From the NCBI GenBank assembly GCA_029260115.1, contig JAJDDW010000091.1, positions 1-62,018 on the forward strand: 62,018 nt of DNA. The letters are read 5' to 3'. Each line of letters opens with the position of its first letter. The stretch's first letter is position 1. Below the pieces are notes generated by a model. That model searched no databases, was not told the origin of the DNA, and saw only the letters and a list, made by a program, of their open reading frames with translations. Position numbers and translations under genes: made by a program. This stretch comes from Phycisphaerae bacterium (GTDB lineage: Bacteria > Planctomycetota > Phycisphaerae > UBA1845). Positions 26,278 to 34,735 of the stretch are shown in pieces.

Positions 26278-27309
26278 ATGACTACTGTTCTAGGTATAGA
26301 AACTTCGTGCGATGAAACTGCGGTAGCCGTCGTTGATGATGGCATAACCGTGCGAAGCAATATCGTAGCTTCTCAGATCGAATTGCACCGAAAGTATGGC
26401 GGCGTCGTGCCCGAAATCGCCTCGCGTGCTCATATTGAAAACCTCGATACCATCGTCCAAGATGCGCTCGACAAGGCCGACTGCGAGCCAAGCGACGTGG
26501 ATGTCATCGCGGTTACCAACAGGCCCGGCCTGGTACCCGCGCTGCTTATTGGTGTGACCGCAGCTAAAACGCTTAGCTGGGCCTGGCAGTGTCCGTTGGT
26601 TGGCGTCGATCATATTCATGCTCATGCGTATAGTCCGGCTATTGGTTTACCTCAGCCCCCTTGGCCCGCGGTCGCGTTGATTGTCTCTGGTGGTCATACC
26701 TCTCTTTTTCGCGTCGAAGGCCCGGCTGATGTCCATTTGCTCGGCGCGACGTTGGACGACGCAGCCGGGGAAGCTTTTGATAAGGTGGCTACGATACTTG
26801 GTCTGCCATATCCTGGTGGGCCTGCGATCGAGCAAACAGCAAAAGAGGGCGACGCCAAAGCGGTTGATTTTCCACGCACAATGCTCAAACGTGATTCGCT
26901 TGATTTTTCCTTCTCAGGCATCAAGACGGCAGTCCGCTATCACATTCATGGACACGGTAAAATTAGTGGTGGCCTAGAAAAATGTTCGCCGTCTGACATC
27001 GCCAACGTCGCGGCTTCGTTCCAACAAGCCGTGGTCGATGTACTCGTCAACAAGGCTATGTTAGCCGTCGCGCAAACTGGCTTATCTAACGTAATTCTCG
27101 GTGGGGGAGTCGCGGCTAATAGTGTGTTGCGAGGCGCATTAGAAGAGGCTTGTCGTAATCGCGCCCTGAACTTTATCGCTGCACCTTGGGCGTACTGCAC
27201 CGACAACGCAGCCATGATAGCTGCATTGGGTTATCATATGTGGCTACGAGGGAAAACCGCAGGCCTCGATTTGGATGCCTTGGCGAACAGTTCAACCCGC
27301 GTAGTTTGA
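26278..27309 (+). CDS. tsaD: TsaD, tRNA N6-adenosine threonylcarbamoyltransferase
   Basis: From ATG 26278 it encodes 343 aa. An ATG three codons earlier at 26269 is also possible. It is a full-length member of the Kae1/TsaD ASKHA family. It starts VLGIETSCDETAVAVV and has the iron-binding HIHAH motif at residues 112-116, the ATP-binding segment VSGGHTSL, DDAAGEAFDKVA and a C-terminal GGGVAANSVLR with DNAAMIA. It transfers the threonylcarbamoyl group to A37 of tRNAs reading ANN codons, working with TsaB (window start) and TsaE (49.7 kb). It lies between a GNAT gene and a dtd gene on the other strand. Confidence 0.96.
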   Translation: MTTVLGIETSCDETAVAVVDDGITVRSNIVASQIELHRKYGGVVPEIASRAHIENLDTIVQDALDKADCEPSDVDVIAVTNRPGLVPALLIGVTAAKTLSWAWQCPLVGVDHIHAHAYSPAIGLPQPPWPAVALIVSGGHTSLFRVEGPADVHLLGATLDDAAGEAFDKVATILGLPYPGGPAIEQTAKEGDAKAVDFPRTMLKRDSLDFSFSGIKTAVRYHIHGHGKISGGLEKCSPSDIANVAASFQQAVVDVLVNKAMLAVAQTGLSNVILGGGVAANSVLRGALEEACRNRALNFIAAPWAYCTDNAAMIAALGYHMWLRGKTAGLDLDALANSSTRVV

Positions 27310-27330
27310 TTCGATATGATTCGGCATCTT

Positions 27331-27368
27331 CCGTCATTCCCGCGCAAGTGGAATTGGATTGTCGCCAC
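27331..27368. repeat. Family B element, left end only
   Basis: CCGTCATTCCCGCGCAAG matches the left terminus of the family B elements at 20992 and 49501, but the matching right terminus is missing. It lies in the short convergent gap between tsaD and dtd. Confidence 0.5.
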
Positions 27369-27381
27369 CGACTATCCCAAT

Positions 27382-27831
27382 CTAAAATAGCCGTCGCGAA
27401 TCCATAAGAATACAAATAGGCCCATCATTACGCGCGTCGACAGCCATGTGATTACCGAACGATCCTTTTTCGATTTGAACACCCTTATTTCGCAGACCTT
27501 CGCAAACCAAGCCATACAAGATCACCGCACGGTCTGTCGGCGCAGCCAAGTCAAAACTAGGGCGTCGGCCACGACGTACGTCCGCTTGCACGGTAAACGC
27601 GCTTACGATCAGCATCTGTCCACCGAACTGGGTCACATCCAAATTCATCTGCCCAGCGCTATCTTCGAAGACCCGCATATGTCGAAGTTTGTCTACCATA
27701 TAGGCAACGTCGTGTTCGCCGTCATCGCGTTCGACGCCAAGGTACACGAGTAGCCCTTGACCGATGGAGCTGCAAACTTGTGCGCTAACGGTGACGCTAG
27801 CGTGATGGACTCTTTGAACAACGGCTCGCAT
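27382..27831 (-). CDS. dtd: D-aminoacyl-tRNA deacylase (DTD) with variant motifs
   Basis: A 149-aa protein, the usual length. It begins MRAVVQRVHHASVTV and contains GLLVYLGV, RGRRPSF, and at the C-terminus GSFG and NDGP, the element that forms the Gly-cisPro chirality gate. DTD removes D-amino acids, and glycine mis-attached to tRNA-Ala, from tRNA. The two signature motifs differ from the usual SQFTL and NxGPxT: here they read SAFTV and NDGPIC, and the residue before GSFG is Lys. The fold and gate are kept, so activity is likely, but specificity may differ. It is convergent with tsaD. Confidence 0.9.
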   Translation of the reverse strand: MRAVVQRVHHASVTVSAQVCSSIGQGLLVYLGVERDDGEHDVAYMVDKLRHMRVFEDSAGQMNLDVTQFGGQMLIVSAFTVQADVRRGRRPSFDLAAPTDRAVILYGLVCEGLRNKGVQIEKGSFGNHMAVDARNDGPICILMDSRRLF

Positions 27832-27989
27832 GAGTTCTCTCCAACGTAAGAACTAATTCTATTGATTGTATGGTGTTCGAAACCATCAGCTTTCACAAAC
27901 GAATGTCGATTGACCCGAATGTAGCACTTGAATCAGTCATAAGAGGCGTTTGACTCGCTGGCTATTCAAGAGGGTGACCTCGTAAAAAA

Positions 27990-29477
27990 CTACCTTGCAT
28001 ACTGCGAGAAGGGTAACATGCGCAACAGCATAAAGCCAGCCGTAGATAGAGCGGCGAGTATCGAAAGCATATGGAAAGTATGACGTCGCAGCCGGCGGGC
28101 CGACCAAAGGAAAATCAGCAATAGAAATAAATTGCCGCCCAGGCCTGACGTGATACGTCCTAATGAAGCATCCCCAGTGCCCACGATTCGTAAGTAAGGC
28201 CATATAGCCATCATGCCACCAGAGGTAGTCGCGAGGACTGCACATAGAAACGCGACGCGCTTAGCATGGAGGATCAGATGTCCTTCGGTGGTCCAAGGCT
28301 TACCCTCGTCGAGCTGCTGCTGCCAAACAAGCGACAGCCAAGTCCATAGCCCTGTGCCTATGCCAAAGCCTATCATCAATACATTAAATATAACGGGGTA
28401 GTAATCGGTCAATGTTGTGCTGCGCGGCGGCAATAGCGCGAACAATATGCAGCATACACTCAACGAAATTAGCCCCAATCCGGCGTCGGCAAAGTTGGGA
28501 TGCCACTGACGCATGGCTAAGATTAAACTTGCGTAACCCGCTGCGCACGCGGATACGCCAAGCACCGCAGCCAACAGTCTGTTATATTCGCCAGTCAAGG
28601 AGATGGGCACAACCAAGTGGTTAGCTATTAGCACTAGCAAAATAGTTATGAGGATACCGCAAATTTCTCGATATCCAGGCCAGGGCACGCATGGGGTTGC
28701 CAGTTCGTCCGGCGATGACAAAGCGATGCGCCATCGATAGCGCAGTACGACCGCGCCTTGTAATATAACAGCTGCCAATGTCAACGCAGCCAACACGCCC
28801 ACCAACACCACTGGCCCATTTGTCCGCACCAATCCCGCTTGCGGAGATAGTTCGATAGGTCGCCAAAGCAAAGCGAACCACGTGGCGATCATTGATGAAA
28901 TGATAAGCGCCCATGTGCGTAGCCTAACGGCATGCGTAGATCGCGCCGCGCAAAGGGTTGCGAGTAGCACGAAAAAGAGCGACCACATGCCCGCCGCGCC
29001 AAAACCATACGAGTTTTCCGTAGCCCGAGGGACATCCGATACAATGTCTAATAAGCAAGCGATCGCGCGGACGCCCAATACATAAGCTTGAATAATGATA
29101 GCGACGACAGCACTGAGCAGGCTTACTAGGTGAGCCAGCGATACGAACCAGTCGCTATTGCCAGGCGGTGGCGATCTGTCTCTGCGGTGGTCGTTTGAGA
29201 TTGATGCGATCCAAGCGGCCACTAGAGAGAGCACCGCACAGGACCAAGCTATGATTTGTCCGATTGAGCGATGATCCTGCAAAAAAGCAAGCGTTGCGCA
29301 AACACCTGCTATCACCGCTACTATCGAAGATAATATCCCAAAAGGTCCGGGTCGCCGCGTAGCAGCTATGTGTAATAAAATGGCCGCAACCACGCAAATG
29401 ATGGCTATCAGATCAGCATATACGATGGAACGCATCAGCGATGAGAGAATACCCGGAGAGCCTGAATCTACATTCAC
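27990..29477 (-). CDS. Polytopic membrane protein, unknown function
   Basis: About 495 aa with about 13-14 predicted membrane helices spread over the whole length and short polar loops. It has a Pro/Gly/Ser loop (RDRSPPPGNSD) near residue 105 and a long charged loop (QQQLDEGKPWTTEGH) near 405. GTG at 29477 is preferred because GGAG lies 6 nt upstream; GTG at 29489 would add four residues. No transporter signature, charged catalytic pair or conserved motif is recognised. The hydrophobicity pattern recalls cytochrome c biogenesis or polysaccharide-related membrane proteins, but I cannot assign it. Its neighbours do not reveal a pathway. Confidence 0.7.
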   Translation of the reverse strand: MNVDSGSPGILSSLMRSIVYADLIAIICVVAAILLHIAATRRPGPFGILSSIVAVIAGVCATLAFLQDHRSIGQIIAWSCAVLSLVAAWIASISNDHRRDRSPPPGNSDWFVSLAHLVSLLSAVVAIIIQAYVLGVRAIACLLDIVSDVPRATENSYGFGAAGMWSLFFVLLATLCAARSTHAVRLRTWALIISSMIATWFALLWRPIELSPQAGLVRTNGPVVLVGVLAALTLAAVILQGAVVLRYRWRIALSSPDELATPCVPWPGYREICGILITILLVLIANHLVVPISLTGEYNRLLAAVLGVSACAAGYASLILAMRQWHPNFADAGLGLISLSVCCILFALLPPRSTTLTDYYPVIFNVLMIGFGIGTGLWTWLSLVWQQQLDEGKPWTTEGHLILHAKRVAFLCAVLATTSGGMMAIWPYLRIVGTGDASLGRITSGLGGNLFLLLIFLWSARRLRRHTFHMLSILAALSTAGFMLLRMLPFSQYAR

Positions 29478-29539
29478 GAGCGTCTCCACTTAATGGTAAG
29501 ACTTAACAATAGCAGTGAGGCTGACAGCATGGCGTGATG

Positions 29540-30433
29540 CTAGCTGGCTATCGAGGTTGGTGCAGCATAGTTCGGTTTATTTTTGTCCGCCTTATACGCA
29601 GACAATATATTTTGCCTTGCAGATATTTGTGCATGAAGCCACGATGCGGTTGTTGGAAGTATGGAGACCGCATTGGACAGAGATTCCTGCCAGAGCTTGG
29701 GCCAATCGAACACGAGATATCGATTATAAGCTAAGCCTCGGAGTAGTTCGATTTGTCGGGCTACTTCGACTCCTCCTTCGCCAAGTGCTTGATATTTCAA
29801 CAGCGTGCCATCCGCGGAAAAATCTGCATCGCACAGGTGCATCATACCGATACGATTCCCAAGCCGAGGGATCGATGTCGTAGGTCGTTCCAGATTCATC
29901 ATGCCAGTGCATTGATTCCAGCAAATTTTTACGGCAGGATGATTCGCGGCGTCAGACAAGAACCACATATCGTCGCTGCCAAGGAAGTCACCACCGTTCT
30001 CCACTAGCAGTGTAACCCCCGATCGGCTAGCTAATGGTACTAACGATATTAGTGCTTCGGCCACCCTCCCCATAGCGGCCCGTGTATTGTCAAAGCCGTC
30101 AACTTCGCCCGCAAATATGCGCACGAAAGGGCATTCCAGACGCTGAGCCAATTCGATGTATTCGGTGATGGTGTCCTTCTGCTTCGCCAATTCGTGGCGA
30201 TTTTTCGAGGACAGCGTCGCGGAACTACTCAAGCAAACCAACTCGACCTGCTGGTCCACGAATTTATTCCGCACGACGTTGCTAGGGCCTGCTAATTCTC
30301 GTGAGCAGGGCAGGTGCAGTTCGCCCTGCAAGCCACGCAATTCGACTCCGTCAAACCCCATCGACGAAGCATTATCGATAATAGTATTAAGATCCCAGCT
30401 AGGGCACGCTAGTGAGCTAAATGCAATTTTCAT
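29540..30433 (-). CDS. Xylose-isomerase-like TIM-barrel protein (sugar phosphate isomerase/epimerase family)
   Basis: ATG at 30433 gives 297 aa starting MKIAFSSLACPSW. An upstream in-frame ATG adds 13 residues not seen in the family. Features of the AP_endonuc_2/xylose isomerase-like barrel are visible: GFDGVELRG (strand 2), LVCLSSSA, CPFVRIFAGE, VTLLVENGG (Glu metal ligand) and IGMMHLCDAD (His ligand). Members are metal-dependent isomerases or epimerases acting on inositols or sugars; the substrate is unknown. The upstream intergenic region (30434-31152) is long and unassigned, so its promoter is probably there. Confidence 0.8.
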   Translation of the reverse strand: MKIAFSSLACPSWDLNTIIDNASSMGFDGVELRGLQGELHLPCSRELAGPSNVVRNKFVDQQVELVCLSSSATLSSKNRHELAKQKDTITEYIELAQRLECPFVRIFAGEVDGFDNTRAAMGRVAEALISLVPLASRSGVTLLVENGGDFLGSDDMWFLSDAANHPAVKICWNQCTGMMNLERPTTSIPRLGNRIGMMHLCDADFSADGTLLKYQALGEGGVEVARQIELLRGLAYNRYLVFDWPKLWQESLSNAVSILPTTASWLHAQISARQNILSAYKADKNKPNYAAPTSIAS

Positions 30434-31152
30434 TAAGTTAACCAGCCTATTTCGTAATTTGTTCGGCCACACACCGCACCGTCAAGGTTATCATAACGCC
30501 AACACGAGGCAACTAGGGCAAAGGCGAGGCTGGTGGTCCTATCGGACATTGGGCAATCTGAAAAAACTTCTTGACCAACATACGTATCAGTTCAACAGAC
30601 TCAACATTTAGAGTTAATAACGCGATGGGGGGCTTCAACATGGGCGACAGCATGTAGCTTGTTGCCTATACGCTCAATAGTCTGAATCTCGCCGGTCATG
30701 GCCAATCTCAGCCCATCAGATCCCGAAGCCGCAATTGCCTAGCATTTCTCGTAGATGTTGAAGATGAATGCTTTATGAAAAATGGAGCGGAACCAGCATC
30801 GAGCGAGAATGATAAGTGGCTTGCAGATATATTTTCGAACAAATACGCCAACAGATTAAAATATAAAGTGAAACGTTAATGTTTGACGTTTTCGAGTTTA
30901 TGCGGAGGTTTTCTTGTCCTTTTGGGGAACTGTACGTCGTTGGCGGTCGTCTAAATAGTTGGAGTTGAGTTTTCGATCGCAACGCAAATGGGACACTCGT
31001 TTTGTCTGGTTCTGCGTATTGGTTGGCCGGTTTATGCAGGTCCGGGTTGACGCTCGGCACAAGATGGCGGAAACTCTGGGTGTGGGTTGGTTAGTTTTTG
31101 CAGTAGGTTTCGGTCATTACAATCGCGAAATCGTGTTTAGGAGGTTTTTACG
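30434..31152. other. 0.72-kb stretch without a supported gene
   Basis: Several weak signals only. A 32-codon minus-strand frame (30699-30601), open upstream to about 30741, has a gene-like composition with a GEIQTIERIG block. A 34-codon plus frame (30775-30879) encodes a Lys/Asn-rich peptide. A GGAGG at 30904-30908 precedes a TTG at 30914 that opens 14 codons ending in TAG (30956). The same frame then reopens at 30959 and runs to 31156, overlapping the next gene's GTG by 4 bp. None is convincing alone; the stretch could hold a decayed gene or a structured leader. Confidence 0.4.
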
Positions 31153-31470
31153 GTGAACGACAAACGTCAGAAGGTAATGCTGGGTGTGATAGCGGTATTG
31201 GCGTTAGGGGCCGGTGGCTACTATTTCGTCTTCAGCGGTAATGATGTTGCCGTAGTACAGGAAAATCAGAACACTTCGGTTCGAAAGAAGCGCGTGGTCA
31301 AGGAAAATGTCAGAGCGGAGAAGAAAAAAAGAGTCACTGAATCAGAAGAACCTGAACGTGTTGAACGTAGAGAGCGCGAGCAGTCCGAGCGAAACACGAG
31401 TCGCAAGAAACGTGGCACACGAGGTGGTCCTAAGAAGGTGACCAAACGAAAATTCGCACCAGCCGCCTAG
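31153..31470 (+). CDS. Small membrane-anchored protein with Lys/Arg/Glu-rich tail
   Basis: GTG at 31153 has AGGAGG 8 nt upstream, one of the strongest ribosome sites in the window. The 105-aa product has one N-terminal hydrophobic helix (about residues 8-27, MLGVIAVLALGAGGYYFVF). A roughly 75-residue low-complexity charged tail rich in K, R and E follows, ending in a basic KKVTKRK segment. The tail is probably disordered. Its side of the membrane is not certain; the short KxxRxK N-terminus suggests that the N-terminus is inside and the tail in the periplasm. No family is recognised. It has its own terminator (31530-31562), so it is a monocistronic, probably abundant small protein. Confidence 0.75.
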   Translation: MNDKRQKVMLGVIAVLALGAGGYYFVFSGNDVAVVQENQNTSVRKKRVVKENVRAEKKKRVTESEEPERVERREREQSERNTSRKKRGTRGGPKKVTKRKFAPAA

Positions 31471-31529
31471 ATAGACTTAGCGGAGTGGAACTCGGTAATG
31501 ACCGAGCTAACAGGTATTATCTAATATAG

Positions 31530-31562
31530 GCCCGTCGGCGATTATTGCGGACGGGCTTTTTG
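31530..31562 (+). terminator. Intrinsic terminator
   Basis: GCCCGTC (31530-31536) pairs with GACGGGC (31550-31556), followed by TTTTT. It lies 60 bp after the small charged membrane protein. Confidence 0.85.
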
Positions 31563-31932
31563 TTTATCTAGCGTCTTAGTGGAACGCCACGCGTCGGCCA
31601 GATAGGAGGATGCTAGGCCGTGAAATCCATCGTGATTAGCTTTATTGATGTCAAATCACCCCTATTGGGGGAATTTTCGCTTGCTACGCATCCAAAATTG
31701 GCAATATATAGTTTGAATTACCACCAGTGATCGTCTACCGGGTGCCCCCACCATTCGCGCCATTGCCGTCAATACGCTTGACGGTGCCACGACATGACGC
31801 GAAACATGGGCCCCCCACATGGATCGTGGTTGCCAAAACTGTCACCTCCCGTGCCTGCCAGCCGGGCTCCCCGTCGATGGACAGGCAAGCTGTACCGGTC
31901 TACAGTGCGGGTTTTCTAGGAACAATTAACAG
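31563..31932 (+). other. Leader region of typA/bipA with stem-loops
   Basis: 370 bp without a gene. It holds CCCC-TATT-GGGG near 31661-31672 and a perfect 7-bp stem CCGTCAA-TACGC-TTGACGG at 31766-31784. A longer-range TGCCTG/CAGGCA pair flanks about 24 bp near 31852-31890. GGGTGCCCCC and GGGCCCCCCAC segments recall the arms of the family D repeat at 58.6-59.3 kb, so part may be a decayed repeat. It otherwise serves as the typA promoter and leader. Confidence 0.45.
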
Positions 31933-33750
31933 ATGAAGACCGGAAACGAGTTTCGAAACGTAGCCATTATCGCCCACGTCGATCACGGAAAGACGACGCT
32001 GGTCGACCAGATGCTTAAACAGAGTGGCCAGTTCCGTGATTCGGAGTTGTCTGAGACCTGTATCCTGGATTCAAACGATCAGGAACGTGAACGTGGCATC
32101 ACCATCCTCGCTAAAAATATTTCGATTAGGTACCAAGGTGTGCGCATCAATTTGATCGACACCCCCGGACATGCGGACTTTGGCGGTGAAGTTGAACGCG
32201 TCCTCAAAATGGCCGACGGCTGTTTGTTGCTCGTCGATGCATTTGAAGGACCGATGCCGCAAACACGATTCGTATTGCGCAAGGCGATTGAGTATGGCCT
32301 TAAACCAATCGTGGTCATCAATAAAATCGATCGTGAAGGTTCTAGACCTAAAGACATCGTCAACGAAGTGTACGATCTCTTTATCGAACTTGGCGCGGAT
32401 GATGAAATGTTGGAGTTCCCCACGGTCTTCGCATCGGCTATTCAAGGTCACGCCAGCTTAGACCCGAACGTTTTGGGTACAGATATTAAGCCGTTGTTTG
32501 ATGTAATTCTAGAGGAAATACCTGCACCCGTTGTAGATGCCACTGCGCCTTTGCAAATGCTCATCACGACTTTGGACTACAACGATTACGTTGGCCGGAT
32601 TGGTATTGGTCGCGTTTTTGCTGGGACCGTCAAAACTGGTCAGTCCGTGGTCGTGATACATCGTGACGGCACGCAAACCCCGGAAAGAATCAACGAGCTT
32701 TTCATGTTTGAAGGGCTAGGTCGAGTCAGAGTGGATGAGGTTGAAGCCGGTGACATTTGCGCCGTCGTCGGATTACAGTCTGTCGACATCGGCAACACCA
32801 TCGCGGACCCTGAAAATCCCAAGCCGCTACCGCTTATCACGATCGACGAACCCACCCTTCATATGACGATGCGCATTAACGATTCGCCGGTGGCTGGTCG
32901 CTCCGGAAAGTTTGTCACCTCGCGTCATCTGCGTGATCGATTAGAAAAAGAATGTCAGCATAACGTCGCTTTGCGTGTTGAACCGGGTGCTTCGCCTGAT
33001 GAATTTCATGTGTCAGGCCGGGGCATTTTGCATCTTTCCGTCTTGATCGAAACCATGCGCCGAGAAGGCTACGAAATGGCCGTGGGCAAGCCTAAGGTGA
33101 TCTATCGCGAACTAGATGGTAAAAAGACTGAACCTATTGAACTATGTGTGGTAGATGTTCCCTCTACCCATGTTGGCTCGGTCATGGAGCAACTTGGCGG
33201 GCGTCGGGGAATCTGCGAAAAGATGGACAACGAGGGTGATTTGACACACCTTGAGTTTACGGTCCCATCCCGTGGACTGATTGGTCTAAAAAATCGTTTA
33301 CTGACGGCAACTAACGGCACTGCTGTAATTCATCATAATTTCTACGAATACGAATTTTTCCGAGGTGCGCTTCCTGGACGAAGCAATGGTGTGATGATTT
33401 CATTGGAAGCTGGTATGGTTACAGGATTCGCGTTGGACGGATTAGCCGACCGAGGGATTATGTTTGTTGAGCCTTCAGACCAGGTCTACGTGGGGCAAGT
33501 TATTGGCGAGCATTGCAAAGACGGTGACATTATTGTCAATATCTGCAAAGGGAAAAAGCTCACCAATATGCGTTCATCGGGGAATGATAAAAATGTTATG
33601 CTCAAACCTCCGGTTTTAATGTCTCTTGAAGAAGCGTTGGAATTTGTAGCAGAAGACGAATTGGTAGAAGTAACCCCAGACGCCATTCGGCTGCGCAAGA
33701 GAATTCTCGATGAAAATAAACGTAAACGATATGCTCGCTCCATGGCCTAG
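31933..33750 (+). CDS. typA: TypA/BipA ribosome-associated GTPase
   Basis: A 605-aa protein, the standard length for the family. The G1 motif is AHVDHGKTT (about residues 15-23), G2 RGITI, G3 DTPGH, G4 NKID and G5 SAIQG. Elongation-factor domains II, III and V follow, then the BipA-specific C-terminal domain with EYEFFRGALPGRSNGVMIS and NICKGKKLTNMRSSG. It binds the ribosome like EF-G and assists large-subunit assembly and stress or cold adaptation. It stands alone with a long leader. Confidence 0.96.
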   Translation: MKTGNEFRNVAIIAHVDHGKTTLVDQMLKQSGQFRDSELSETCILDSNDQERERGITILAKNISIRYQGVRINLIDTPGHADFGGEVERVLKMADGCLLLVDAFEGPMPQTRFVLRKAIEYGLKPIVVINKIDREGSRPKDIVNEVYDLFIELGADDEMLEFPTVFASAIQGHASLDPNVLGTDIKPLFDVILEEIPAPVVDATAPLQMLITTLDYNDYVGRIGIGRVFAGTVKTGQSVVVIHRDGTQTPERINELFMFEGLGRVRVDEVEAGDICAVVGLQSVDIGNTIADPENPKPLPLITIDEPTLHMTMRINDSPVAGRSGKFVTSRHLRDRLEKECQHNVALRVEPGASPDEFHVSGRGILHLSVLIETMRREGYEMAVGKPKVIYRELDGKKTEPIELCVVDVPSTHVGSVMEQLGGRRGICEKMDNEGDLTHLEFTVPSRGLIGLKNRLLTATNGTAVIHHNFYEYEFFRGALPGRSNGVMISLEAGMVTGFALDGLADRGIMFVEPSDQVYVGQVIGEHCKDGDIIVNICKGKKLTNMRSSGNDKNVMLKPPVLMSLEEALEFVAEDELVEVTPDAIRLRKRILDENKRKRYARSMA

Positions 33751-33878
33751 TGGATTGCAAGCTTAAGCATGATCACAATGCTATACTGCGTGGTTTGACA
33801 ATTGTCGACTCGATTGGCGCATATGGGCAATGGCCATATTTCTGCGTTTGATAAGTTCATGAGTTGGAGACGGATTCA

Positions 33879-34688
33879 ATGAATAACGAGAACAATATCC
33901 GCAACCATAGATGGTCAGGGTGGCTAGCGGCGCGACGAATAATTTTGGCGATGTGTGCTATATCAGCTTTTAGTTGCGTGGGATGTGCAGGTTTTTCGTC
34001 TCGACGGACTGAAGTTGTTGTCATGGGTATGGTCCATAGCGAGCACAAGACCAGCGAAAAGTATGGCATCGATACGATTCAAAATTATGTTCGGCAAATT
34101 AAACCCGATTACATTTTGTGTGAAATACCTCCTGACCGACTGGATTTAGCATACAGCGAATTTCTAAATACAGGTTTTGTAACGGAACCTCGGGTGCGCA
34201 TTTTTCCGGAATACGTCTATGGGATATTTCCATTGTCCAAAGAGATGGATTTTACCATCGTCCCATGTGCTGGCTGGACGTCGGAGATGGCCCAAAGTCG
34301 TCGGACAAAATTGAAGAGATGGGTAACTACCCGGCCACAAGATATGGCTGAGGTTGAGCGGGCGGAGCAAGCGGCTGACAAGGAAATCAGAGAAAAAGGG
34401 CTAGGCGATAATCCCGAGGGCATTCATAGCGACGCGTATGACGAGATCGTTAAGCGAGGCCTGGAGCCATACAATCGATTGTTCAATGAGGATTTAGGCG
34501 CTGGCGGGTGGGATAATATCAACGCTGCTCACTACGCAAATATTGAAGCAGCCATAGAGAAATACAAGGGCGAAGGCAAGCGATTCCTCATCATGTTTGG
34601 GGCATGGCACAAATATTGGTTTATCGAAAAATTGCGTCAACGTAATGACATTACCCTGCGCAAGCCACAGCATTATCTTTCAAAATGA
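33879..34688 (+). CDS. TraB/TIKI-like lipoprotein
   Basis: Start at ATG 33879, with GGAG (33866-33869) 9 nt upstream, giving 269 aa; the TTG at 33864 is rejected. A signal peptide ends in lipobox SCVGC near residue 35. The mature domain opens with VVVMGMVHSEH and PDYILCEIPPDR, and ends with FLIMFGAWHKYWF. These are the GxxH, CE(I/L) and late GxxHxxx elements of the TraB/ChaN/TIKI (erythromycin esterase-like) fold, a proposed metal-dependent hydrolase fold. The match is by motif spacing only. Probably an envelope enzyme. It is upstream of the GAF-PP2C gene by 47 bp and may be co-transcribed with it. Confidence 0.6.
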   Translation: MNNENNIRNHRWSGWLAARRIILAMCAISAFSCVGCAGFSSRRTEVVVMGMVHSEHKTSEKYGIDTIQNYVRQIKPDYILCEIPPDRLDLAYSEFLNTGFVTEPRVRIFPEYVYGIFPLSKEMDFTIVPCAGWTSEMAQSRRTKLKRWVTTRPQDMAEVERAEQAADKEIREKGLGDNPEGIHSDAYDEIVKRGLEPYNRLFNEDLGAGGWDNINAAHYANIEAAIEKYKGEGKRFLIMFGAWHKYWFIEKLRQRNDITLRKPQHYLSK

Positions 34689-34735
34689 TTCTAAGGCAGG
34701 GGCAATAGCCGGGATTTTCTGTCGGGAGTATTTTC

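Noticed and set aside
30156..30611. Plus-strand open frame of 151 codons
   Set aside because: Antisense to the TIM-barrel gene for most of its length, without start signals.
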